Shown here: positions 56,031 through 63,495 of the stretch, piece after piece
How the letters are laid out: each line of letters opens with the position of its first letter
Position numbering within the stretch: the stretch's first letter is position 1
Source of the DNA: Mesorhizobium sp. J18
GTDB lineage: Bacteria; Pseudomonadota; Alphaproteobacteria; Rhizobiales; Rhizobiaceae
NCBI RefSeq assembly: GCF_007829525.1
Contig: NZ_VLJP01000012.1
Span: forward strand, 13,008-76,502
Direction: 5' to 3'
Length of the DNA stretch: 63,495 nt
The notes under the pieces: model-generated
Seen by the model: only the letters and a program-made list of their open reading frames with translations
Told to the model about the DNA's origin: nothing
Database searches by the model: none
Translations under genes and position numbers: made by a program

Positions 56031-58241
56031 ATGACGTACATGGATATCGGCGCTCCTGTCCGTCATCCCGTATCGGCCGGACAGGGCAGGACTCCCACCC
56101 AGTTCTTCATTCCGGCCGCCGCTTCTCTCCAGGAGCGGCGGCCCCGCACGCTCAAGCATGGCGATACCTTCGCCGTGTTCGATCACAATGGAGATGCGAT
56201 CTCAGGCCCGGGCAGTCCGGAAGGACTGTTTCATCGCGATACGCGCTATCTTTCACATCTCTATCTTACGATCGACGGTCAACGACCTCTTCTTCTTTCC
56301 TCGACGCTGCGCGACGACAACGCGACGCTGACTTGTGATCTCACCAATCCTGATCTGTTCGACAGCGGCGGCCAACTGGTTGTCGAGCACGACCTGCTGC
56401 ATCTTCGCCGCTCGCGCTTTCTCTGGGATGGAGTGTGCCATGAGCGGCTGGCGGTCCGCAATTTCGACGAGCACCGGCGACAGGTGAAGGTTGAGATTTC
56501 CTTTGCGGCGGATTTCGCGGACCTGTTCGAGGTGCGCGGCATGCATCGGGAGCGCCGCGGAGACATGCAGACGCCCGAAATCGGGAGCGACCATATAGTG
56601 CTTGCCTATGTCGGCCTGGATGGCCGCCGCCGGGCAACGACGCTGCGCTTCGATCCCATCCCACATGAGATTTCTGCAGATCATGCAACATTCCTATTCG
56701 ATCTCGAGCCGCGCCAAGCCCGGATCGTCGTGATCGAGATTGCCTGTGACAGGGTGACCGCGGGACCGCTGCGGCGCAGCTTTGGCGCCGCACTCAGGAA
56801 AGCACGTCAGGCTTTGCGCTCGTCGTCCGCACGGGCGGCCGGGATCGAGACATCCAACGAGATTTTCAATGAGGCGGTACGCCGCTCCATTTCCGATCTT
56901 TACATGCTGATCACGGACAAGCCGGAAGGGCCCTATCCCTATGCCGGCATTCCCTGGTTCAGCACCGTCTTCGGGCGGGATGCCTTGATTACCGCGCTCG
57001 AAACGCTCTGGCTGCATCCCGCCATCGCACGCGGCGTACTTTCGCATCTCGCCTCAAAACAGGCGACCGATATCGATCCGGCCACCGATGCCGAGCCGGG
57101 CAAGATCCTGCACGAGGTGCGTTACGGCGAGATGGCGGAACTGAGGGAAGTTCCCTTTCGCTGCTACTACGGCAGCATCGACTCCACACCCTTGTTTGTC
57201 ATGCTGGCGGGCGCCTATCTGGATCGCACCGGTGACATCGTTACTTTGCGGCGTCTTTGGCCGAGCATCGAGGCGGCGCTCGATTGGATCGAGCGATTTG
57301 GCGATCGTGATGGGGATGGCTTCCTGGAATATGGCCGGCAAACGGACGATGGATTGATCAATCAAGGTTGGAAGGACAGCCACGATTCCGTTTTCCATGC
57401 AGACGGCACATTGGCGAAAGGTCCGATCGCGCTGGCCGAGGTGCAGGCTTATGCCTATGGCGCCTGGCGTGCCGCTGCCGCAATTGCGCGCGCCCTTGGT
57501 CTGACGGATAGGGTTGCCGGTTTCGAGAATCGCGCTCGGGTGCTGCGTGCCGCTTTCGACGAAGCATTCTTCGATGAGCAATTGGGCACCTATGTCCTTG
57601 CCCTTGACGGGGAGAAAAAGCCTTGCCGCGTCCGGGCTTCGAATGCCGGTCACACCCTGCTGACGGGTATTGCGCATCCCGATCGCGCTGCGGTGCTGGC
57701 CAAGGTGCTCATGGCGTCCACTTCCTTTTCCGGCTGGGGCGTGCGTACCTTGGCCACCACGGAGGCGCGCTACAATCCGATGAGCTATCACAACGGCTCC
57801 GTATGGCCGCACGACAATGCATTGATTGCCGCCGGTCTCGCCCGCTATGGCTTCAAGCGCGAGGCGGCACGCATTTTCGAAGGGCTTTTTGCTGCTTCCA
57901 CCTATATAGACCTTCGCCGTCTTCCCGAGCTTTTTTGCGGCTTCGCGCGGCAGCATACGCGGGGCCCGACTTTCTACCCGGTCGCATGTGCGCCACAGGC
58001 CTGGGCAGCGGGGGCGCCTTTGTACATGCTGCAGTCCTGTCTCGGTCTCGGATTCGATCCGAGCCCGGTTCAAATCACCTTCGATGAACCGATGCTGCCG
58101 GAGTTTCTCGGAGACGTCACCATTCGCAATCTTGTGCTCGACGGAGGTTCCGCCGACATTACACTGCGCCGCTCCGGGTCCCAGGTGGTTGTCGATGTTC
58201 TCGATCGTCGTGGGCCTGTCCGTGTGGTAACCACTGCGTGA
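56031..58241 (+). CDS. Glycogen-debranching-like amylo-alpha-1,6-glucosidase
   Basis: This 736-residue protein has an N-terminal GDE_N_bis-type beta domain (about 35-235: DTFAVFDHNGDAI, GLFHRDTRYLSHLYL) and a C-terminal (alpha/alpha)6 glucosidase barrel (about 280-640: YAGIPWFSTVFGRDALITAL, NQGWKDSHDSVF, SYHNGSVWPHDNALIA) with probable acid/base Glu and Asp residues. It hydrolyses alpha-1,6 glucosyl links or a related glycan. It follows the GT4 gene by 17 bases. Similar gene pairs are seen next to hsp20 clusters in Rhizobiales. Confidence 0.9.
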   Translation: MTYMDIGAPVRHPVSAGQGRTPTQFFIPAAASLQERRPRTLKHGDTFAVFDHNGDAISGPGSPEGLFHRDTRYLSHLYLTIDGQRPLLLSSTLRDDNATLTCDLTNPDLFDSGGQLVVEHDLLHLRRSRFLWDGVCHERLAVRNFDEHRRQVKVEISFAADFADLFEVRGMHRERRGDMQTPEIGSDHIVLAYVGLDGRRRATTLRFDPIPHEISADHATFLFDLEPRQARIVVIEIACDRVTAGPLRRSFGAALRKARQALRSSSARAAGIETSNEIFNEAVRRSISDLYMLITDKPEGPYPYAGIPWFSTVFGRDALITALETLWLHPAIARGVLSHLASKQATDIDPATDAEPGKILHEVRYGEMAELREVPFRCYYGSIDSTPLFVMLAGAYLDRTGDIVTLRRLWPSIEAALDWIERFGDRDGDGFLEYGRQTDDGLINQGWKDSHDSVFHADGTLAKGPIALAEVQAYAYGAWRAAAAIARALGLTDRVAGFENRARVLRAAFDEAFFDEQLGTYVLALDGEKKPCRVRASNAGHTLLTGIAHPDRAAVLAKVLMASTSFSGWGVRTLATTEARYNPMSYHNGSVWPHDNALIAAGLARYGFKREAARIFEGLFAASTYIDLRRLPELFCGFARQHTRGPTFYPVACAPQAWAAGAPLYMLQSCLGLGFDPSPVQITFDEPMLPEFLGDVTIRNLVLDGGSADITLRRSGSQVVVDVLDRRGPVRVVTTA

Positions 58242-58509
58242 GACAAGGTTTTCCGGTGCTTACGTCTCTCTGGCGGCGGGGACCGGCAGGCTAGCTTGAT
58301 GTCGACAAGGCGGATGCAATTTCCGCCACCCCGATTATAATGGCCTTTCCGGACGTTCCAACATGGGCCGCGCTCGATCGCCGATCCCGTTAGATGCTCG
58401 GGACGAGCCTGGTGCAGGCCGGAGGGGTTGTTGCCGCCTGCGCCCGGCGGGAGGGGGCCGAGCCGCAGTTCGCTCACCGTCTCCATGCCGAATGCAGGAA
58501 GGTGCTTCC
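58242..58509. other. Intergenic region before the sulfotransferase-like gene
   Basis: This 268-base spacer is GC-rich. I see no gene, tRNA or convincing terminator. The frame of the next gene is open across its 3' half, but composition and lack of a ribosome site argue against coding. It probably holds the promoter of the sulfotransferase-like gene. Confidence 0.4.
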
Positions 58510-59349
58510 ATGTCGGAACTTCTCCAACCCTCGATCAGCCGTCAGACCCGCAAATATGCCAAGGCCGTGTTGAACCCGCTGCTTGGCATGCTCCGTCCGG
58601 GAAACGTTGCCATGTTTCATGTCGGCCGCGTCGGCAGCACCGTGCTGGTGGGAATGCTGCAGCAGCATCGACGCATCTATTGGGCGGGCGAGGTGTTTCA
58701 GAGGGAACATGACCGCTACATGAAAGCTGCTGAAGGCAGCTATTCTCTTCCGAAAGATCCGCTGAAGGAGCTGCGGGCTGAAATGCGCGAGGCGCGCAAC
58801 CGGATGTTCGGTTTCGAGACCAAGTTTCTTGACGAGCATCATCTCAAAGTGATCGGCCTTGATCTTGAGCGATATGTGGACACGCTGTCCGAGCTCGGGT
58901 TCGAGCGCTTCGTCGTGCTCAAGAGGAAGAACATCCTGCGCCGGCTGATTTCCGGCGCCGTCCTGCGCGAAACCGGCCAGTTTCATATCCGCGCCGGCCA
59001 GAAACGGCAGAAGAGACGCTTCCATCTCGATGTGCACAGGATACCGATCGGCGCCAGACATCTCGATCTGATCGATGCAATCCGCATGATCGAAGAGGGC
59101 CATGCGCGTCTCGACAGTCTCTTGGCGGGTAAGCAGGTCTGCCAATTGAATTACGAAGAGCATATCAGCGACGATCCATTCGTCGCTTATCGCAAGGCAA
59201 TAGAATTTATGGGGCTGAAGCCCGAAAAGCCGGACATCCTTCTGCGCAAGACCAATCCTGATCCGCTTGAAGAGACGATCGAGAACTATGACGAACTGCG
59301 TGAAATGATCGGGGATACGCCTTATCGATGGATGCTCGAGAACGCATGA
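58510..59349 (+). CDS. Sulfotransferase-like protein
   Basis: This 279-residue protein has a P-loop-like MFHVGRVGSTVLVGMLQQH (residues about 36-54), similar to the 5'-phosphosulfate-binding loop of sulfotransferases. FERFVVLKRKNILRRLISGA matches the 3'-phosphate-binding segment. No signal peptide. It may transfer sulfate from PAPS to a polysaccharide or lipid; the polysaccharide genes next door support this, but activity is not proven. The ATG at 58510 is chosen from start position and alignment to the domain; a longer frame exists. Confidence 0.75.
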   Translation: MSELLQPSISRQTRKYAKAVLNPLLGMLRPGNVAMFHVGRVGSTVLVGMLQQHRRIYWAGEVFQREHDRYMKAAEGSYSLPKDPLKELRAEMREARNRMFGFETKFLDEHHLKVIGLDLERYVDTLSELGFERFVVLKRKNILRRLISGAVLRETGQFHIRAGQKRQKRRFHLDVHRIPIGARHLDLIDAIRMIEEGHARLDSLLAGKQVCQLNYEEHISDDPFVAYRKAIEFMGLKPEKPDILLRKTNPDPLEETIENYDELREMIGDTPYRWMLENA

Positions 59350-59395
59350 AGGGACTGCGGTTCCTGGCGGACGGTTTGCGGCCGGCTGGCCAGCC

Positions 59396-60476
59396 TCATG
59401 CGGCCTCGACTGCACGACTATTGGCAGCCTTGGCCAATATCTCCTCCATCTGGTCGATCTGGCGCGTACGATCGAGCTCCGGACGTTCTGCGTAACGCAT
59501 CGCAACCTGGGAAAGGGTTTCATAGAGGGTTGAATCTTCCCAAAGGGAGCGCAAAGCCTCTACCCATTCCGACAGTTCTGCCTGCGGTGGGAGGAGAATG
59601 CCACCGGGCCCGACGGCCTCGGTCAATCCGCCGATCCGCGTACCAAGAACAGGGATTCCGCTGTAATGCGCTTCGGAAGCAATGCGCCCCCAGGTTTCCT
59701 CCCACCGGCTGGGGACCAGAACGATACGGGCTCGACGGTAGTGCTCGCGCATGTCGTCCGTCCGCGGATGCAGTGTTACATTGCCAAGCCCGGCCATGCC
59801 TTGCTGAAGTGACGATCGCTGGTCGTTCGACAATGTCCAGCTTTCCACGAAATCGAAGGGGATATCAGGACATGCCCGCGCAAGCGCGATGGCGAGATCG
59901 ACCCCTTTCAGCGGATGGGGGTTTACGAACAGGACCCGTTCGCGGCGCGAAGCGACTTTGTAGCGTTCAGGCTGGAAAAGCGGATTTATGACCGTCGAGC
60001 GAATTCCGCAGGCATCCTGGTAGCGGTCAGCGGTGAACTGCGAGTTGGCAAGGAAGATGGCATCCCGGAAATCTTCGATCGGCTCCCCGTGATCCTCAAA
60101 CTCCACATTGTGAAGATAAATGACGGTCGGCAGGCCCAAATCCCGGAAGGCCTTGGCTACGCGCAGGATCTTGCCGGATTGTGCCACAATGACGTCCGGC
60201 GCCACCGAACGCACCACATCGGCCGCCCCCTCCCAGGCGAACCAGGAACGGAAGACGGGATAGCCCTGGCTGCGGTCGCAGATGGCTTTGCGCCGCGACA
60301 GCTTCATCAACACTCGACTGCGCGTGCCGATCCAGCCGTCGAGCGTCAGCCCGGCTAGGACGCTAACCTCATGTCCGCGCGCCAGAAGCTCCCGCGTCAT
60401 TTCATGGGTGTTCGATTGGCTGCCGCCGGCAATCTGCGGAAGATAAGGGTGTGCGCTCGCGAAAACGATATTCAAA
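59396..60476 (-). CDS. GT4 family glycosyltransferase (polysaccharide cluster)
   Basis: This glycosyltransferase of about 359 residues starts LNIVFASAHPYLPQIAGGSQ, with the GT-B N-domain. The C-domain includes RIVLVPSRWEETWGRIASEA and GIPVLGTRIGGLTEAVGPGG with the E-x7-E pattern. The family start is reached only with TTG at 60476 (AGGA upstream); the longer frame, rich in Arg/Ser, looks non-coding. It follows the GT2 gene by 28 bases as the last gene of the operon. Specificity unknown. Confidence 0.87.
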
Positions 60477-60504
60477 ACGGTCGTCCTATTATTCGCTCGC
60501 CGGG

Positions 60505-61515
60505 TCAGGGTTGCGGACTGGCTGCCTGGGTCTTGAATGTGCGGTGATGGGCTGGAACGCGAAGGCAGGTCCTTGGAAAATGAAACCAGAACGAGGGCAG
60601 TTCCCGTGTGATTCTTAAAGCTGCGCGCAGAGTGACGAGCGGCCTGTAACGCAGGTTTCTGAGACACAGAAATACCAGATGGTCGCGCGTTTCCTGGGCT
60701 TCCTGTTCGCTTAACCCTCTTTGCGTCGGATCCAGATCGAAGATGGTGACAAGCTTGTCCCTGAAGACAAGCCCGTCGATCAGGCGATCGGGCGCGTTGA
60801 CCGAGTCCCATGCAAGAGCTTCCCGATAAACCGACACCCCCCGTCCGCGCGACCCCATGACGGCAGTGGAATAACTGACCTTGTCGGATTGCTTTGCGAG
60901 TGTGATCCAGAAGAGCTGATCCTCACCGGTCCGGCGCAATCTGGGATCGAAGCGCACATCGCGATGGGGCGGAAACCTGTATACGACATTGGAGGTGTGC
61001 GGGATGCAGCGAACCAGAAACTCGTTGAATGCCTGCTGCCCCGATATCGATCGTGTCTCGGGTTCCGCACCCACGCTGACGTCGTGGTTTCTTGTCATGT
61101 ATTCGAAATAGGAGAACGACGTGACGCCATCGTGCATGCTGTTGGCGAAATAAAAATCCGTTCCATCGGCAAGCATGGCGACTGCCTGACGGAGATGGCC
61201 GGGGTACCAAACATCATCCGAATCCAGAAAGGCCACATAATCCGTTTCCGCCGGATCCAGATGATCGAGCGCCGTGTTCCGCGCAGCGCCAGGGCCACCA
61301 TTGCCTCGGTTCAGCACGACGAGGCTGTATGAAGAAGGTGGATTGAGACCGCTAAGCTCCGGCTGCGGGGGAAGGGGCGATTCGTCGTCGACGATGATAA
61401 TTTTCACATCGACGCCGTCGGCCAGTTCCTGGGCAACAACCGAATCGATAGCCTTGCGCAAGATGCCCGGTTCCCTCTGGAAATAGGGAATGACGACAGC
61501 GATCGTGGTATTCAT
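60505..61515 (-). CDS. GT2 family glycosyltransferase
   Basis: This 336-residue GT-A glycosyltransferase has the nucleotide-sugar site IAVVIPYFQREPGILRKAID, DVKIIIVDDESPLP and AARNTALDHLD, then the metal motif DSDDVWYPGHLR. It is cytoplasmic or membrane-associated. Its ATG overlaps the pyruvyl transferase stop by ATGA (61515-61512). It likely adds one sugar to a surface polysaccharide repeat unit. Confidence 0.93.
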   Translation of the reverse strand: MNTTIAVVIPYFQREPGILRKAIDSVVAQELADGVDVKIIIVDDESPLPPQPELSGLNPPSSYSLVVLNRGNGGPGAARNTALDHLDPAETDYVAFLDSDDVWYPGHLRQAVAMLADGTDFYFANSMHDGVTSFSYFEYMTRNHDVSVGAEPETRSISGQQAFNEFLVRCIPHTSNVVYRFPPHRDVRFDPRLRRTGEDQLFWITLAKQSDKVSYSTAVMGSRGRGVSVYREALAWDSVNAPDRLIDGLVFRDKLVTIFDLDPTQRGLSEQEAQETRDHLVFLCLRNLRYRPLVTLRAALRITRELPSFWFHFPRTCLRVPAHHRTFKTQAASPQP

Positions 61516-62420
61516 GGCCGCCGCTCCATGACGGGAGCGCGCGACCGGACGAATTCCTCGACGGCCTGCAATGCACGGTCGGAAGCATCGTTGATACGAT
61601 CGTCGCGGCTCAGTTGCGGCTCACGCCGGCTCAATTCTGTGAGATGACGCGCGGCGAGGGAAATCAGAACCCGGTCCGCTGGCGCCGCAAGCGCGCTCGT
61701 GCCTAATCTCCTCGCGCGACCTTCGTAGTAACGCCGGCCTTTTGTCGCACTTACATAGAGCTCGAACAGGCTCGACGGTTGGAGCGGGTGCTGGCTCAGG
61801 TCCAATCCGAGGGATTCGGCCCAATCAAACCATTTGGCGGCATTCTCGGCATGTATCGGGCGCACCGCAAGCCATGGAGTTCTCAGGGCATCGGCGACGA
61901 TGGCGCCGTGCATGGCTTCGGTAATCAGCATGCGCGCCCCGCGAATCTCGATCAGGATCTTTTCGACATCGTTGCGGGGATCGATAAGGCGAATGCCCGC
62001 CTTTGCGCAGGCTTCCGGCCAATGGCCTCTTGAGAAGCTGTGATAATGCGGCATAAACGCAATGCCGAGGTCTTCAGCCGCCGGCGGCAGGTCGAGCTTG
62101 CGCAAGAGAATCGCGCTGTCGCAAATGGCCTTGGACGGTGGCAGGTCGAGCCGCGCCGCCGTCCGGGGGCCGCGCACGAATATCACGTCCCATGTGCCGT
62201 TGTGGACATCGGGAGGCGCTGCATATCCCCCATATCCCGATCCGAACACATGTTTGTGGGCTTCCTTCGGATGATGTTCCCAGAGTATCGAACCGATGCC
62301 GAGAAACAATTCGCTGTCGTCCTCGTCGAGGAAGTCCTGTGGCAACAGCCGCGGCCACATATAGGTGTTCAGCTCGTCTCCGAAATTGGGCACGTTGCCC
62401 CTGAAATAGGTGAGTTTCAT
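61512..62420 (-). CDS. Polysaccharide pyruvyl transferase family protein
   Basis: This 302-residue protein begins MKLTYFRGNVPNFGDELNTY, typical of the family, and contains DVIFVRGPRTAARL and the conserved GARMLITEAMHGAIVADALR. It adds a pyruvate ketal to sugar residues of exopolysaccharides, giving acidic groups. The ATG at 62420 overlaps the flippase stop by ATGA and has GGAG upstream. Exact sugar acceptor unknown. Confidence 0.92.
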   Translation of the reverse strand: MKLTYFRGNVPNFGDELNTYMWPRLLPQDFLDEDDSELFLGIGSILWEHHPKEAHKHVFGSGYGGYAAPPDVHNGTWDVIFVRGPRTAARLDLPPSKAICDSAILLRKLDLPPAAEDLGIAFMPHYHSFSRGHWPEACAKAGIRLIDPRNDVEKILIEIRGARMLITEAMHGAIVADALRTPWLAVRPIHAENAAKWFDWAESLGLDLSQHPLQPSSLFELYVSATKGRRYYEGRARRLGTSALAAPADRVLISLAARHLTELSRREPQLSRDDRINDASDRALQAVEEFVRSRAPVMERRP

Positions 62421-63495
62421 ACCGAAACTGCTCCTCGCTTCAGCACAACGTCGCGTATCCGGAAAATTCGGCGGCTGTCGAGAGCGCCAAGCACGATACA
62501 ATAGACCATTGCACCGAACAGGACCTCGCTGATGAGGCGCAGCGATGCCGAATCCTCAATCATGTATTGCCGCAGGGCAAGAACGCCGACCAGCATCGCC
62601 AGGCTGGCAAAGGCGGGTGAGAGAAATGGCCGAAGATAGGTCCAGGGACCGATCTTCAATATCTTCAGGACCATCCAGACGGCAATCGGCCACATGAGGA
62701 AGGTGTGTACGGCAAGGGCGAAAACCAGCAGGGAAACGCCAAACCGATAGAAGACCACGATCACCAGCACCGTCGTCGCCTGCTTGGCTGCCATGTAGTA
62801 GAACCACCAGTTGGCATTGCCCTGGCTGTTAATCAACGATGCCTGAAGGATGCCGATACAGCTCAACAATCCGATGACGCAGAAACTGCGAAGGGCGGGG
62901 ATGGCGTCAACCCAATGGGCGCCGAAAAGCACCGGGATGAGATCGCCTGCGACGATGGCCAGTCCGACGAACACCGGGAACGAGAGAGCCGCGGAGGCGA
63001 AGGTCGCGAAAAGAAACGCCTCTTTCAGCTTCTCATGCTCGCTCTGCAGCGAGGCGAGCAGCGAATAGGAAACAGCGTTCAGCGCACCGGCAATGAAATC
63101 GTTGAGGAGCTGGAATATCCGCCGCGCGAAGCTGAATATGCCGAGCGCCGTCGTGCCCAAAAACATGCCGACCAGGATTTGATCCAGCCTGATCATGCCC
63201 AATATCCTGTGGCCCGATGCGAACATGCCGTAATGGGCAAGCTCGCGCAGTGCACGCAATTCGAAGCGCAGGCCGGGTCGCCAGTTGACCGACAGCAGCG
63301 TACCTATGCATATGGCAACCGACGAGGCGAGCTGCGACAGCGCCAATGCCCAAAGTCCGTATCCCAGAACCAGCAAGACAAGACAGACGGCCGCTGAAAC
63401 GAGCGAGGCGATCAACGTCCGCACCGTCATCTTGCTGAATGCCATGGCACGCGAAAGAAGGGCATTCGGCACGACGACGGCAAGATCGAAGAGGA
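62417..63495 (-). CDS. Wzx-like polysaccharide flippase, partial
   Basis: The gene enters from the right edge; 358 codons are visible and the frame is open to 63495, so the N-terminus is missing (a GTG at 63472 is internal). About ten hydrophobic segments remain, with FIAGALNAVSYSLLASLQSE and FPVFVGLAIVAGDLIPVLFG, typical of the MOP/PST flippases that move undecaprenyl-linked repeat units across the inner membrane. It is upstream of pyruvyl transferase, GT2 and GT4 in an operon linked at first by ATGA overlaps. Confidence 0.9.
   Translation of the reverse strand, partial: LFDLAVVVPNALLSRAMAFSKMTVRTLIASLVSAAVCLVLLVLGYGLWALALSQLASSVAICIGTLLSVNWRPGLRFELRALRELAHYGMFASGHRILGMIRLDQILVGMFLGTTALGIFSFARRIFQLLNDFIAGALNAVSYSLLASLQSEHEKLKEAFLFATFASAALSFPVFVGLAIVAGDLIPVLFGAHWVDAIPALRSFCVIGLLSCIGILQASLINSQGNANWWFYYMAAKQATTVLVIVVFYRFGVSLLVFALAVHTFLMWPIAVWMVLKILKIGPWTYLRPFLSPAFASLAMLVGVLALRQYMIEDSASLRLISEVLFGAMVYCIVLGALDSRRIFRIRDVVLKRGAVSV

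Overview
The window is about 63.5 kb of GC-rich alphaproteobacterial chromosome. Gene content points to the Hyphomicrobiales (Rhizobiales), probably a Phyllobacteriaceae- or Brucella-like lineage. The evidence is a giant NAD-glutamate dehydrogenase of about 1,600 residues, an ialB-type gene, DUF1674, DUF2794, DUF1223 and DUF1236 proteins, an imuA-imuB-dnaE2 cassette behind a GTTC-N7-GTTC SOS box, and a ROSE-like leader before an hsp20 gene. No complete mobile element, CRISPR array or rRNA operon is visible. There is one tRNA-Gly(GCC), and one strongly structured small RNA that may be 6S RNA.

Positions 1-32,000 are mostly core chromosome: an L,D-transpeptidase tail, an AhpD-like protein, glutamate dehydrogenase plus an MFS carrier, a htpX-rsmB-heparinase-purH minus-strand run, an SDHAF4-like protein, an ffh/chorismate mutase/rpsP operon closed by a strong two-way terminator, an SH3b/DUF1236 protein, a lytic transglycosylase, argG, tRNA-Gly, a YbaK-type deacylase, a thioredoxin-TPR protein, a Lon-N protein, a Trm112-like protein, the SOS mutasome (imuA, imuB, dnaE2), a mini-zincin, a CitE-like lyase with DUF1737, a FOXRED1-like flavoprotein and a DUF1223 protein.

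Positions 32,000-48,000 hold the structured RNA, DUF2794, a GNAT acetyltransferase, a Bax-inhibitor-1 protein, the conserved ybbP/ybbA/tesA block, ThpR, a DUF1232 protein, an IalB-like protein, rlmN, small membrane proteins, a LysE exporter, and a TRAP transporter operon (periplasmic receptor, small and large permeases) joined to an amidase and a 61-residue membrane protein.

Positions 48,185-58,241 form a stress island. A minus-strand operon begins with two hsp20 genes and continues with an NDUFS4-like two-domain protein, an RNA polymerase omega-like small protein, an SPW-repeat membrane protein, a DegP-type protease and an FtsH protease. Upstream of the first hsp20 lie a sigma-32-like promoter and a ROSE-like RNA thermometer leader. 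Divergent from it are a small acidic protein, a GT4 glycosyltransferase and a glycogen-debranching-like glucosidase. The layout resembles the heat-resistance/stress-tolerance loci (LHR/tLST) of other proteobacteria, but with alphaproteobacterial extras (omega-like, NDUFS4-like).

From 58,510 to the right edge is surface-polysaccharide biosynthesis: a sulfotransferase-like protein, then a minus-strand operon of flippase, polysaccharide pyruvyl transferase, GT2 and GT4, linked by 4-nt stop/start overlaps except before the last gene.
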